Source of the DNA: Wukongibacter sp050859025
Lineage (GTDB): Bacteria > Bacillota > Clostridia > Peptostreptococcales > Caminicellaceae
Reading direction: 5' to 3'
DNA length: 64,000 nt
Assembly: GCF_050859025.1 (NCBI RefSeq)
Contig: NZ_CP138200.1
Location: 744,001-808,000, forward strand
Below, piece after piece: positions 1-8,806 of the stretch (the first letter of the stretch is position 1; every line of letters begins with the position of its first letter). Both the position numbers and the translations under genes were made by a program. Below the pieces are notes generated by a model that ran no database searches, had not been told where the DNA came from, and worked only from the letters and a program-made list of their open reading frames with translations.

Positions 1-567
1 CTTTTTTCCCATTTTAATAAGGGCTTTAAGATTGCTTTTGATAAGATCTATGTCTGCTCCCAATATCTTCTTAGATTTATTCTTATCCATTATTTTAAGA
101 TCAAATAGGATTAAGTCTAGGTAATTGGCTAACTCAATAAGGGTTTCGGTCTTTCCATGACCGCTAGTTTCTATTGCAGTGTGGACATTCAAACTCTTTA
201 GTTCCTTTAGAAGCTCTTTAGCAAAAGCAGCTTGAGATAAAACTTCACCGCCGGAAAGGGTTACACCACCTTCTGAAGTATAGTAAAAAACTCTATCCTT
301 CATAACTTCATAGGTAATTTCTTCTACAGTCATATATTTACCAAACTCCGTAATTGCTCCAGATGGACACTCATATATATCAAAACAGCAGTGTTCACAA
401 TGTATACATTTTGAATTTATTTTTACTTTCTGAATATCAAAGCTTAAAGATTCTGGATTGCTGCACCAAGGGCATCTAAGGGGACAACCTTTAAAAAATA
501 CAATTGTTCTTATTCCCCCACCATCATGAAGAGAATATCGCTGAATATTGAGTATTAGTCCTTTCAT
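1..567 (-). CDS. Glycyl-radical enzyme activating enzyme (radical SAM), 3' end cut by window edge
   Basis: Reading leftward from an ATG at 567 gives 189 codons without a stop up to the window edge, so the C-terminus is missing. Near residues 25-40 it has the radical-SAM cluster motif CPLRCPWC, with the C-x3-C-x2-C spacing, followed by SNPES as usual in PflA-like activases. A short ferredoxin-like insert with CIHCEHC follows, then the TLSGGE motif near residue 105. Such enzymes use S-adenosylmethionine to place the glycyl radical on a partner. It lies 11 bp downstream of the glycyl radical enzyme on the same strand, so that protein is the likely partner and the two are probably cotranscribed. 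The insert appears to hold one additional Fe-S cluster. The family is clear; the exact partner chemistry is not. Confidence 0.93.
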   Translation of the reverse strand, partial: MKGLILNIQRYSLHDGGGIRTIVFFKGCPLRCPWCSNPESLSFDIQKVKINSKCIHCEHCCFDIYECPSGAITEFGKYMTVEEITYEVMKDRVFYYTSEGGVTLSGGEVLSQAAFAKELLKELKSLNVHTAIETSGHGKTETLIELANYLDLILFDLKIMDKNKSKKILGADIDLIKSNLKALIKMGKK

Positions 568-578
568 ATAATCACTTC

Positions 579-2879
579 CTACAAACTGTGTTCAGTTCGT
601 CTTATGATATCATTTTGAATCTCCTTGCTTAGTTCCGTAAAAAAGGCACTATAGCCGGCTACCCTTACTACCAAGCCTTTATAATCATTGGGATTAGTCT
701 GGGCTTTTTTTAAGGTAGAGGCAGAAATTACGTTGAACTGCACATGTTGAATTTTTAGCTTCATAAATGCTAGGAGAAAATTAGAAAGTTTGTTGATACC
801 ATCTTCACCTTCAAGGGTCTTAGGACTAAACTTAACATTTAAGAGACTGCCATTTGTTGTTAAGTAGTTGTCGAGCTTGCTTACACTCCTTAATATCGCA
901 GTAGGTCCAAGCATATCCCGACCAACCATAGGGGATAGACCTCCATCGGCAAGCTGTTCCTTATCCTTTCTCCCATCTGGAGTTGCTCCAACTGCTTCAC
1001 CAAGAGGAACATGGGCCGAAACCGTATAGGAACCAGGAGTAAAGATTCCACCTCTAGGAGTTGGATATTTTTCAACGGCCTTTGAATAATATCTAAGAAT
1101 GTCTGAACTGATATTGTCTACTTCATCATTGTCATTTCCATATTTATCATACTTATTAATTAATCTTATTCTTAATTTTTTGTATTCTTCACCTTCAAAA
1201 TTACTTTCTAAAGCATTTATTAATTCACTGAAGGGAATTCGCTTTTCCTCAAAGACCATTTTTTTAAGTGCATAAAGGGAATCACTTAAATTTGCTATAC
1301 CAATACCCTGAACACCAGAAAAATTATATTTGGCACCGCCATTGGTTATATCCTCACCTTCTTCTAAACAGTTATCAATTAAGCAGGATAATAGCGGAAC
1401 AGGGGCAAACTCCTTGTGGCCAACATCAACAATATTACTGCCAGTTACCATGAGCTTTACGTATTTATCAATTTTTTCTTTAATCTTATTGATTATTAGA
1501 TCAAATGTAATACCTTTATTATACTGATTTTCCTTTAGGGTAATCTCCATTATTTTCAGTAGGTTAAACAATGCTATGTCGTGAAGTCCATAGGTTTTAC
1601 CTGGTATTGAAAGTTCAACACATCCAACAACGGAATAATCCCTAGCGTCTTCTAAACTAACACCTCTGTTTAGAAACCCAGGAATAATCACTTCGTCATT
1701 AAATATTTGAGGAATTCCCGTACCAAGCCTTATGGTTTCAACCGCCTTATTTAGAAATGGTATTTCGATAAGTTCATTTATTCTTACACCTAAGTTTGGT
1801 TGAGGCAGTAGGATATCTTGATATGTCTCCAAGGCAAGATAGGACAACTCATTAACAGCACTGCGACCACTATCAGAAAGTCCTCCAAGGGTTATGGTAT
1901 ATCCCGTTGGAAAGCCGGCAAAGTATTTGGCACTATTACTGCTTCTTATTAAAACTACATCATTGGTCTTAATCCATAAACATAACAAAATTTCTCTAAG
2001 CTTTTCTCTCGATATACCTTTGTCTATATCACTTTTGTAGAATGGATACATATATTTATCAAAACCACCTAATGATAAGGAGCTTGCATTAGATTCATAT
2101 TGGAGAATAATACATAAATACCATAATAACTGGCAGGCTTCATAGAAAGATTCTGGTTTTGCACTTGAAACTTTTGTGGATATCCGTGCAATTTCAAGAA
2201 GTTCACACTTTCTTTCTTCATTCGATTCTTTTTTTGCATAGGCCTTTGCTAACTCTGCATACCTTAAAATATGTCTTTTAGAAGCTTCGAGAACGATTAA
2301 TGATGCTCTATAAAAATCATTATTTGGATGCTTTTTTGAAAGAAATGCAGTTTCACCAATGATTTTTCCAAGTCCACTATTTAATAAACCTTCAAAATTG
2401 GCAATGATATGGCCTTGTCCTTTGTCGGTCTGATTTAGCTTAACAATCTTTAAGTCTACAGGTTCCTTGACTTCGGAAGTTAGCTTACTATTAATATAGT
2501 CCTTTAAGGATTTTCCCTTCCAATAGGGATAGAGGATTTCTCTATATATTTTTTTATCTTCTTCTGATATAAAAAACTTATCCTGAGGCCTACTATTTAT
2601 AGTGTCAAGTTCATCATAAATCCAATAAGGGTCCATTTCGGGAGAGATGATTCCACACCTAGGTTTTATTGTTCTATTACCAGCTATGAGTTCTCCATCT
2701 CTTATTGAAATTTTTACATTATTAAGTATATGGGCTGTAGCCTTTGCTCTTCTTATAATCGCCCGTTCTCCCTCTGTTTTTTGATAGCTTTCAGTATACA
2801 ATAATGATCTCTCAATTGAAACTTCTCTTTTTTTTTCAAAAAGTTGCTTTTTTAATAGTTCAATTCTTTTATATGTCAA
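579..2879 (-). CDS. Glycyl radical enzyme, PFL/glycerol-dehydratase superfamily, substrate unknown
   Basis: This 766-residue protein has the usual length for the superfamily. Near residue 419 it carries the thiyl-radical motif GCVE, with a single Cys and a following Glu. Pyruvate formate-lyase itself has two adjacent cysteines there, so this is more likely a dehydratase, lyase or decarboxylase relative. The glycyl radical loop RVAGYSAFF is near residue 741, close to the C-terminus, as expected. The start ATG at 2879 follows a GGGAGGT ribosome site. The activase lies directly downstream. The divergent neighbours are sugar genes (PTS, mannose-6-phosphate isomerase, oxidoreductase), so a sugar- or polyol-derived substrate is possible. 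The sequence alone does not separate diol dehydratase from other lyase activities. It should be active only without oxygen. Confidence 0.9.
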   Translation of the reverse strand: MTYKRIELLKKQLFEKKREVSIERSLLYTESYQKTEGERAIIRRAKATAHILNNVKISIRDGELIAGNRTIKPRCGIISPEMDPYWIYDELDTINSRPQDKFFISEEDKKIYREILYPYWKGKSLKDYINSKLTSEVKEPVDLKIVKLNQTDKGQGHIIANFEGLLNSGLGKIIGETAFLSKKHPNNDFYRASLIVLEASKRHILRYAELAKAYAKKESNEERKCELLEIARISTKVSSAKPESFYEACQLLWYLCIILQYESNASSLSLGGFDKYMYPFYKSDIDKGISREKLREILLCLWIKTNDVVLIRSSNSAKYFAGFPTGYTITLGGLSDSGRSAVNELSYLALETYQDILLPQPNLGVRINELIEIPFLNKAVETIRLGTGIPQIFNDEVIIPGFLNRGVSLEDARDYSVVGCVELSIPGKTYGLHDIALFNLLKIMEITLKENQYNKGITFDLIINKIKEKIDKYVKLMVTGSNIVDVGHKEFAPVPLLSCLIDNCLEEGEDITNGGAKYNFSGVQGIGIANLSDSLYALKKMVFEEKRIPFSELINALESNFEGEEYKKLRIRLINKYDKYGNDNDEVDNISSDILRYYSKAVEKYPTPRGGIFTPGSYTVSAHVPLGEAVGATPDGRKDKEQLADGGLSPMVGRDMLGPTAILRSVSKLDNYLTTNGSLLNVKFSPKTLEGEDGINKLSNFLLAFMKLKIQHVQFNVISASTLKKAQTNPNDYKGLVVRVAGYSAFFTELSKEIQNDIIRRTEHSL

Positions 2880-2924
2880 TTTACCTTTACCTCCCTTTAT
2901 AGGTAACCAACTTTAAAAGTTGAT

Positions 2925-2973
2925 AAAATTCAAACAAAAAATGTAGAAGCGTTCATTATTTTATTTGAATTTT
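2925..2973. repeat. Hairpin repeat C1: 10-bp stem around a conserved 29-nt loop
   Basis: AAAATTCAAA at 2925-2934 is exactly complementary to TTTGAATTTT at 2964-2973. The 29-nt loop contains AATGTAGAAGCGTT. The same loop, same length, recurs at 54191-54219 inside a different perfect 10-bp stem, and a third copy is at 41952-42000. It lies between the divergent glycyl radical enzyme and UPF0303 genes. Confidence 0.6.
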
Positions 2974-3021
2974 ATTTCATTTCATTTCATTCTAATGTTG
3001 GTGACCTGTATAAATTAATCT

Positions 3022-3071
3022 ATTATTGTTTAAAATTATTTTTTATTATTGTTTATTGTTTAATGTTATTG
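3022..3071. promoter_or_regulatory. Candidate DeoR-type operator (ATTGTTTA repeats)
   Basis: The spacer between the divergent genes has several near-direct repeats of ATTGTTTA within 50 bp. The same word pattern, on the opposite strand, occurs at 5996-6019 before the PTS regulator. DeoR-family regulators often bind such direct repeats and one is encoded at 4058. The assignment is inference; the local AT bias weakens it. Confidence 0.35.
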
Positions 3072-3246
3072 TATAATTAAACTAAGAAAAATTCAAGTAT
3101 AAAATTTTAATGTTCTTAGGATTATATATTATAAAAATTTCAATGAATATATTACGTTTTAAATCGTTTTATATCCCTAAAATACTGGTTGTTAGAGAGA
3201 AAATATGTGGAATTGAAATCTATTTTGTATAGAAAGGAGCGCTGCT

Positions 3247-3723
3247 ATGAAAGATTATGGGAAGCTGCTAAAAGAATTGAGAAAACAAGAAGAAACACTA
3301 CAGTTTAATGAATTTAATAGTGAAACGGCATTAGAAATAGGAATGAGTCTAACCCAGAGAGCAAAAGAACAAAATAAATCAATAACTATTGATATAAGGA
3401 GAAATGGGCATCAATTATTTCATTATGCTCTAGATGGAACTTCACCAGATAATGATGAATGGATCATTAGAAAAAATAATGTAGTCAACAGATTTCATAC
3501 TAGTTCCTTATATGTAGGCACAAAACTTAAGATGGAAGGAAAGATGATTGAAGAAAAGTATCACATTTCTTCTAAGGAATATTCTGCATATGGCGGTGCA
3601 TTTCCAATAATCCTTAAAAAGGTGGGAGTTGTAGGCAGCATAACTGTGTCTGGATTAAAACAAGAAGAGGATCATAAATTTGTTGTGAAATCGATAGAAG
3701 AATATTTAAGCAGACATGTATAG
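3247..3723 (+). CDS. UPF0303 / heme-degrading-domain (HbpS/GlcG-like) protein
   Basis: The 158-residue protein matches the length and composition of UPF0303 proteins, small alpha/beta proteins of the HbpS/GlcG superfamily. The region around residues 110-140, with GGAFPI and GVVGSITVSGL, is typical. No signal peptide or membrane segment is visible, so it should be cytoplasmic. The ATG follows GAAAGGAGCGCTGCT. Family members often sit in sugar or diol operons and their chemistry is not settled; some bind heme or cobalamin-type ligands. Here it is the first plus-strand gene, divergent from the glycyl radical enzyme, and a HAD remnant follows after 14 bp. Confidence 0.8.
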   Translation: MKDYGKLLKELRKQEETLQFNEFNSETALEIGMSLTQRAKEQNKSITIDIRRNGHQLFHYALDGTSPDNDEWIIRKNNVVNRFHTSSLYVGTKLKMEGKMIEEKYHISSKEYSAYGGAFPIILKKVGVVGSITVSGLKQEEDHKFVVKSIEEYLSRHV

Positions 3724-3737
3724 AGATTCAAGTATAA

Positions 3738-4031
3738 ATAAAGGCAACACCATTTTCAATTGAAATTATTAAAAGGGATTGTAATAAATGGAACGCTGTG
3801 ACAAGTATAGCCAAGGAATTGAACATTAAGGTGGAGGAAATTATCTGTATAGGGGATTCAGAAAATGATATGCATATGATAGAAAATGCTGGACTCGGGG
3901 TAGCTATGGGCAATGCGTTTTCTAATGTCAAGGAGGCTTCTGATTTTATAACCTATACAAATGAACAAAATGGTGTAGCCCATGCTATTAATAGGTTTAT
4001 ATTAAAGGAAGAGCGTTTACAAGTAGGATAG
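3738..4031 (+). pseudogene. C-terminal remnant of a Cof-type HAD phosphatase
   Basis: An open frame after the TAA at 3735-3737 encodes about 97 residues that match only the C-terminal third of Cof-type HAD hydrolases. These include a degraded EI-x-KW-AV stretch corresponding to the conserved lysine region, then the motif GDSENDMHM with the metal-binding Asp pair, then GVAMGNA. The N-terminal nucleophile DxDGT motif and the cap domain are absent. No good ribosome site precedes the GTG at 3798. It is most simply a 5'-deleted gene. The sequence just before the remnant, from 3722, resembles the end of the ~104-bp palindromic repeat found elsewhere (TAGAGATTCAAGTA), so a repeat-associated deletion is possible. 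Confidence 0.7.
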
Positions 4032-4057
4032 ATAAAAGATGGTGGAGGTGTAGCAAT

Positions 4058-4819
4058 TTGTTTGCAGAAGAAAGATTGAATGAAATAGTAAAATTGTTAA
4101 ATCAAAATGGAAAGATTATTGTTAAAGAATTAAGTAAAAGATTTAATGTAACTGAGGATTGTATAAGAAAGGATTTAAAAAGTTTAGAAAAGCAAGGACT
4201 AATTAAGAGAACATATGGTGGAGCTGTGCTTAATAGGATTGCTGCACAAAACAGTGACATTATAAAAAGAAAAAATATCAACATAGAAGCTAAGAAAAAA
4301 ATAGCTGAAAAGGCATTTGACATCATTAAACCTAGGGAGACAATTTTTCTTGATATCTCAACGACAAACATATTGATAGCTGAAAAAATTGCAAATAGCA
4401 ATAAAAGACTTACAGTTATAACAAATATGATAGACATCATTAAGGCGTTTTCTGATAGTGATTGTGTAGACGTAATAGGAACGGGAGGCGTATTTAACAA
4501 GGAGCTAAATGGATTCATAGGTTCAACTGCTATGGAAGGAATAGGAAAATATAAAGTGGATAGGGCCTTTATAGGTAGCTGTGGTGTTAATTTATTTGAC
4601 AAGAGTATTACAACATTTGATGTTGAAGACGGCAATACAAAAAAAGCTATTATTCAATCGGGGAAAAAAGTATATTTAGTAATGGAGAATAAGAAATTCT
4701 ATATTGATGGAACCTATAAATTTGCAGATATCTATGATGTGGATACGATTATTTTGGATGAAAATCCAGATGAAAAAATCTGCGATTTATTAAGAGATAT
4801 AAATGTGGATATTATTTAA
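4058..4819 (+). CDS. DeoR-family transcriptional regulator
   Basis: The 253-residue protein has the standard DeoR length. An N-terminal helix-turn-helix spans about residues 5-58 (KELSKRFNVTEDCIRKDL, then GLIKRTYGGAVL). The DeoR C-terminal sugar-phosphate sensing domain follows, with FLDISTT near residue 98, GTGGVFNKELNGFIG near 150 and a later KKAIIQSGKKVYLV segment. The start is TTG at 4058 behind GGTGGAGGTG. It lies between the HAD remnant and mannose-6-phosphate isomerase in a sugar locus and probably answers to a phosphorylated sugar from the PTS. Candidate operators are the ATTGTTTA repeats at 3022 and 5996. Confidence 0.92.
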   Translation: MFAEERLNEIVKLLNQNGKIIVKELSKRFNVTEDCIRKDLKSLEKQGLIKRTYGGAVLNRIAAQNSDIIKRKNINIEAKKKIAEKAFDIIKPRETIFLDISTTNILIAEKIANSNKRLTVITNMIDIIKAFSDSDCVDVIGTGGVFNKELNGFIGSTAMEGIGKYKVDRAFIGSCGVNLFDKSITTFDVEDGNTKKAIIQSGKKVYLVMENKKFYIDGTYKFADIYDVDTIILDENPDEKICDLLRDINVDII

Positions 4820-4868
4820 ACATCGCAGAATTTATCTATAAAGACTATATTAATAGGGGGAAACATAA

Positions 4869-5840
4869 ATGTATCCATTAAAGTTTAAAAATATATACCA
4901 TACTAAAGTATGGGGAGGAAGGGATTTTGAACTATTTAGGGATAATTTACCGGACGGAAATATTGGAGAAAGCTGGGATATAGCTTGTCATCCTAATGGT
5001 ATGAGTGTAGTTTCAAATGGTGAGTTTAAAGATACTAGATTAGACCATTTAATAAAGAATAAGGGAGAGCAAATCATTGGAAGTAAAATTTCTAAGGAGA
5101 AATTTCCAATTCTAATTAAGCTCTTAAACACCAGAGGAAAGCTATCTGTTCAAGTTCATGCCGATGATGAATATGCAAAAAAAGAAAATGAAATGGGAAA
5201 AAATGAAGTCTGGTATGTAATTGATGCCTTTGAAAATGCCAGTATCGTCGTTGGGTTAAAGGAAAACTGTACGAAGGAACAAATGGTGGCTAAACGTGGA
5301 AATTTAGAAGAATACATGAATAGGGTGAAGATTAAAAAAGGAGAAACATATTTTATTCCAAGTGGATTGATTCACGCAATATGTGAAGGAGCAATTATTG
5401 CAGAAATTCAACAAAACAGTGATACCACCTACAGATTTTATGACTACAATCGAGGAAGAGAGCTTCATATAGAAAAGGCATTGGAAGTTATTAATTTAGG
5501 CTTGAAATGTGGAAAAAGTGCAGGATTAAGGATTGAAAAGGATGGATTTATAAAAACATATTTATGCTTAGTAAAGGATTTTTCACTAGAATTATATGAG
5601 GTAAATGGTAAGATTACAGAAAAAAGCGATGTAGAAAGATTCTATACTTTTACATGCGTTGAGGGACAGGGTAAGATTGTATATGGAAGTAATTTTGAAA
5701 GTATAAAGAAGGGGGAGAGTATATTAATACCAGCCTGTCTTGGACAGTATACACTTAAAGGCAAGATGAAACTATTAAAGGCCTATGTGCCTGATATAGA
5801 AAAGGTCGAACAAGAGATATTAAAAGAAGTTAAAAAGTAG
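4869..5840 (+). CDS. manA: Mannose-6-phosphate isomerase, class I
   Basis: The 323-residue protein has the short Firmicutes form of type I phosphomannose isomerase, which interconverts mannose-6-phosphate and fructose-6-phosphate. It begins with the typical YPLKF-x-N motif and has the zinc site region LSVQVHADDEYA near residue 95 and the FIPSGLIHAI motif near residue 165, which supply metal-binding histidines. The ATG follows AGGGGGAAAC. It sits between a DeoR regulator and PTS genes, which suggests that the sugar taken up enters glycolysis as mannose-6-phosphate. A hairpin terminator follows immediately. Confidence 0.93.
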   Translation: MYPLKFKNIYHTKVWGGRDFELFRDNLPDGNIGESWDIACHPNGMSVVSNGEFKDTRLDHLIKNKGEQIIGSKISKEKFPILIKLLNTRGKLSVQVHADDEYAKKENEMGKNEVWYVIDAFENASIVVGLKENCTKEQMVAKRGNLEEYMNRVKIKKGETYFIPSGLIHAICEGAIIAEIQQNSDTTYRFYDYNRGRELHIEKALEVINLGLKCGKSAGLRIEKDGFIKTYLCLVKDFSLELYEVNGKITEKSDVERFYTFTCVEGQGKIVYGSNFESIKKGESILIPACLGQYTLKGKMKLLKAYVPDIEKVEQEILKEVKK

Positions 5841-5870
5841 AATGTGCTGTCTTAAAGGCAGCACATTTTT
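5841..5870 (+). terminator. Rho-independent terminator after manA
   Basis: AATGTGCTGTC pairs with GGCAGCACATT across a 4-5 nt loop, followed by a T run. It directly follows the manA stop. Confidence 0.85.
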
Positions 5871-5995
5871 GCTTAATAAAAAAATTCAGACTATTATGAA
5901 ATAAATATTATAAATGTTCCGTATTATTGTGGAAACAAAACTGAATAATGATATATAGAAATATGAATAAAAAAATGATAAGATAAAATCAGATA

Positions 5996-6019
5996 AAACA
6001 ATAACAAACAATAAAAAGG
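5996..6019. promoter_or_regulatory. Candidate DeoR-type operator, second copy
   Basis: On the minus strand this reads as ATTGTTTGTTATTGTTTT, resembling the repeats at 3022-3071. It lies just upstream of the PRD regulator gene. This is inference from repeated words in AT-rich DNA. Confidence 0.3.
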
Positions 6020-6033
6020 CCTATAAACCAATA

Positions 6034-8076
6034 TTGGGAGTGATAAAAATAAGTAATAAAGAAAGTACCAAAAATCGAATTTTATCGATTTTGATTAGTA
6101 AAAAGGATCCTATTATCATATCAGAAATTGCAAAAGACATTTCAATGTCAGGTAAAACTGTTAGAAATTATTTAAAGGAGTTGCATGATGAGTTAAGCCA
6201 GAAAGGCATTAAGCTCATGAAAAAGCCAAATGTAGGCGTATATCTAGATATATCTGAAGACAAAAGAGAAATTTTAAAGGGAAAGTTGATAGGTGAGTAT
6301 AAAGAAAGAGAAATCTATTCACCAGAATATAGAAGAAGTTATATATTGAAGACATTATTTAAAAATAAATATACCTATACTATACAGCTTTTAGCAGATG
6401 ACTTGTATTGCAGTAAAAGTACTATTGTCAACGATCTAACATACGTTCAAAAGTGGATAGAAGACAGGGGATTGATATTAAGAAGAAAGCAAAATCAGGG
6501 ACTCTGGATCGAAGGCAATGAGAGGGATTATAGAAAGGCTATGATGGATTTGTTCTTTGAAATGAAAGAGCACGAAATTCAAAGCAATGAGGATGAGATA
6601 GAGAATTTGGATTACAGAATTGATTTTATTAATTATAAAAAAATAAAACAATTATTCCCGAGAATTGATTTGTATAGGATACAGAATATTATACAGAAGG
6701 CTGAGGAAAGGCTAGGATATTTTTTTACTGACCAAGCATTTATAAATCTAATTACCCATATAGCTATGACTATAGAAAGAGTAAAGAATAATAAAGAAAT
6801 AAAAATGGATAAAAAGTCTCTTGATGCTCTTAAGGAGCAGTACGAATTTCAAGTGGCAAAGTGGGTTATAAGTAAGCTAGATGAGACCTTTAGGCTTGAT
6901 TTTCCTGAAGACGAAATAGGTTATATATCAGTGCATATGTTAGGAGCTAAAATACAAGAGAATTTCCATGATAATAATTATGATGTATTATTGAATACTC
7001 AAAATGAAGAGTATATAGAGATAGCAAAAGAAATAATTAGTCTTGCGGGAGAAATACTAAGTGTCGATTTATCAAATGATAAATTATTGCTTTCGGCTTT
7101 AGTATTACACCTAAGACCAACAATCGTAAGACTAAGATATGGTCTAAAATTAAGAAATCCAATACTCAAGAGAATAAAAAATGAATATACCAGTATTTTT
7201 GGAGCCGCATGGGCATGCAGCAGTATCTTTGAAAAGAAACTAGGAGTAGCCATAAATGAAGATGAAGTAGGATATATAGCTATGCATCTTGCTGTGGCAG
7301 TTGGAAGACAAAATAATATGATTAAAGCGGTAATTGTTTGTTCAAGTGGAATAGGAACTTCTCAATTAATTAAGAACAGATTAGAAAAAAGATTCAAAGA
7401 GTTAGATATTATTGCCTGCCTGCCTCTGAATTGTCTTAGCAAGGAATTGATTAAAGAAGCTGATCTAATTATATCGACGATACAAGGAATTAAAAATAAT
7501 CCAAAGGTTATTTATGTCAGCACTCTGCTCAGAGAAAAGGAGATATTAAAAATCAAGAGTTCAATTGATATGTTAGCTAAAACATCATCAAGAAAGGAAG
7601 AAACTAGTAAAAAAAGCTTTGAGCATTCAAAGGTTAGGGCTGTGATTGATAAAGAATTGTGTTTTATTAATGATGAAAGAGAAGACTTTGCGGAGATTAT
7701 TAACCATTATGGAAGAATTATGGAAGAAAAAGGCTTTGTTAAAGAAGGCTTTTGCCAAAATGTATTAGAAAGAGAAAAGAGAGGCTCAACAATTGTTGGA
7801 ATGGGTATTGCAATACCCCATGCCAAGCAAGAGTTTGTAAAGAAATCTAAGATTTGTATTATAAAGCTTAAAAATCCAATTACATGGAATAGGAATAGGT
7901 TGAATTTAATCATTATTTTAGCATTGAAATTTGATGATATATCTACTACAAAAACATTTTTTAGAAATTTTTATTCGATATTAGATAATGACGAATTAGT
8001 TAAAAAAATTATGAAGGCAGACAATGTATCAGATATTATTGAAATTTTCATTGACGGAGGGATTTGTAATGAGTGA
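6034..8076 (+). CDS. PRD-containing PTS regulator (MtlR/LicR type: HTH-PRD-PRD-EIIB-EIIA)
   Basis: A 680-residue activator. It has two N-terminal helix-turn-helix segments (about residues 10-65 and 105-165), two PTS regulation domains (about 190-410, with the conserved histidine contexts INLITHIAMT and GYIAMHLAVA), an EIIB-like domain from about 425 with the phosphorylatable Cys in VCSSGIGTS, and an EIIA-like domain at the C-terminus with His in AIPHAKQ near residue 595. Such proteins sense PTS phosphorylation and activate cognate sugar operons. The start is uncertain: no ATG is suitable. TTG at 6034 is the longest choice, while GGGAGTG at 6036-6042 would suit a start near 6049 (ATA). The end overlaps the EIIA gene by 8 bp. 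Confidence 0.92.
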   Translation: MGVIKISNKESTKNRILSILISKKDPIIISEIAKDISMSGKTVRNYLKELHDELSQKGIKLMKKPNVGVYLDISEDKREILKGKLIGEYKEREIYSPEYRRSYILKTLFKNKYTYTIQLLADDLYCSKSTIVNDLTYVQKWIEDRGLILRRKQNQGLWIEGNERDYRKAMMDLFFEMKEHEIQSNEDEIENLDYRIDFINYKKIKQLFPRIDLYRIQNIIQKAEERLGYFFTDQAFINLITHIAMTIERVKNNKEIKMDKKSLDALKEQYEFQVAKWVISKLDETFRLDFPEDEIGYISVHMLGAKIQENFHDNNYDVLLNTQNEEYIEIAKEIISLAGEILSVDLSNDKLLLSALVLHLRPTIVRLRYGLKLRNPILKRIKNEYTSIFGAAWACSSIFEKKLGVAINEDEVGYIAMHLAVAVGRQNNMIKAVIVCSSGIGTSQLIKNRLEKRFKELDIIACLPLNCLSKELIKEADLIISTIQGIKNNPKVIYVSTLLREKEILKIKSSIDMLAKTSSRKEETSKKSFEHSKVRAVIDKELCFINDEREDFAEIINHYGRIMEEKGFVKEGFCQNVLEREKRGSTIVGMGIAIPHAKQEFVKKSKICIIKLKNPITWNRNRLNLIIILALKFDDISTTKTFFRNFYSILDNDELVKKIMKADNVSDIIEIFIDGGICNE

Positions 8077-8518
8077 TTTGATTACAAGGGGTATGATTTT
8101 ATTAGATTTAGAAGCAAATGATAAAAATGAAGTTATTCAAAAACTTTCTAAAGTTATAGAAAGTCAGGGTAGACTAATAGCTTTAGAAGGTTTTTTAGAG
8201 CAAGTAAATAAAAGGGAAGAAACATTTCCAACTTCTATAGGATTTAATGTTGCTATTCCTCATGGGAAATGTGACTCAGTGAGAAAAGCTGCACTTGCAT
8301 TTGCCAGACTAAAGAATGAAGTGAAATGGAGTGAAGATGAGAATGCGAAATATGTATTCCTGATTGGAGTATCTGAGAAAGAAGCTGGAAATAAGCATCT
8401 TCAGATATTAGCTCAGCTATCTAGAAATATTATGAAGGAAGAATTTAGAGAAAGACTTGAGCAGTCTGAAAGCATTGAGGAAATATTAAGTATTTTATCA
8501 TTTGACGAAATTGCTTAA
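8069..8518 (+). CDS. PTS fructose-family EIIA component
   Basis: From the ATG at 8069, behind GGAGGG, the protein is 149 residues, the usual length of a free fructose/mannitol-type EIIA. The phosphorylated His is in the motif NVAIPHGKC near residue 68. It overlaps the end of the PRD regulator, so translation is probably coupled. It takes phosphate from HPr and passes it to the EIIB encoded at 9914. It is separated from EIIC by 288 bp, so the permease genes may have their own promoter. Confidence 0.93.
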   Translation: MSDLITRGMILLDLEANDKNEVIQKLSKVIESQGRLIALEGFLEQVNKREETFPTSIGFNVAIPHGKCDSVRKAALAFARLKNEVKWSEDENAKYVFLIGVSEKEAGNKHLQILAQLSRNIMKEEFRERLEQSESIEEILSILSFDEIA

Positions 8519-8754
8519 GTATCATAATTAATCTCTTATAATATTAGATTAGTGCAAAATTAAAATCTAAATTAACGAGTCTAGCTAGCTTCTACAGCGA
8601 GGGATTTTGAAGTACAAACTTTTTGTTTTACTAACAAAAGAAGTTAAATTATTATATTTTAAACCACCGGTGGATAAAAAACATAATATATGCAAATAGA
8701 ATTAACATTTGAACTTTATAAGGTTTGTTTAAATTTATATTTTATTATTGTAAA
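8519..8754. other. Spacer before the PTS permease genes
   Basis: This AT-rich stretch precedes EIIC. It holds a short palindrome CCACCGGTGG near 8665 but no coding potential that I can support. The PRD regulator at 6034 would be expected to bind in this area. Confidence 0.3.
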
Positions 8755-8768
8755 GGAAAACGTTTCAG
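8755..8768. promoter_or_regulatory. Candidate catabolite-responsive element (cre)
   Basis: GGAAAACGTTTCAG is close to the CcpA consensus TGWAAACGTTWNCA and lies about 40 bp before the EIIC start. A very similar site is found at 35149 in the glycerol locus. Confidence 0.4.
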
Positions 8769-8806
8769 TATTAACTACTTGATATTATTGGAGGAGGTAA
8801 AGGAAT

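Noticed and set aside
4102..4635. A long minus-strand open frame of 177 codons opposite the DeoR gene
   Set aside because: Composition is that of a shadow frame; the DeoR reading has clear domain motifs and a ribosome site.
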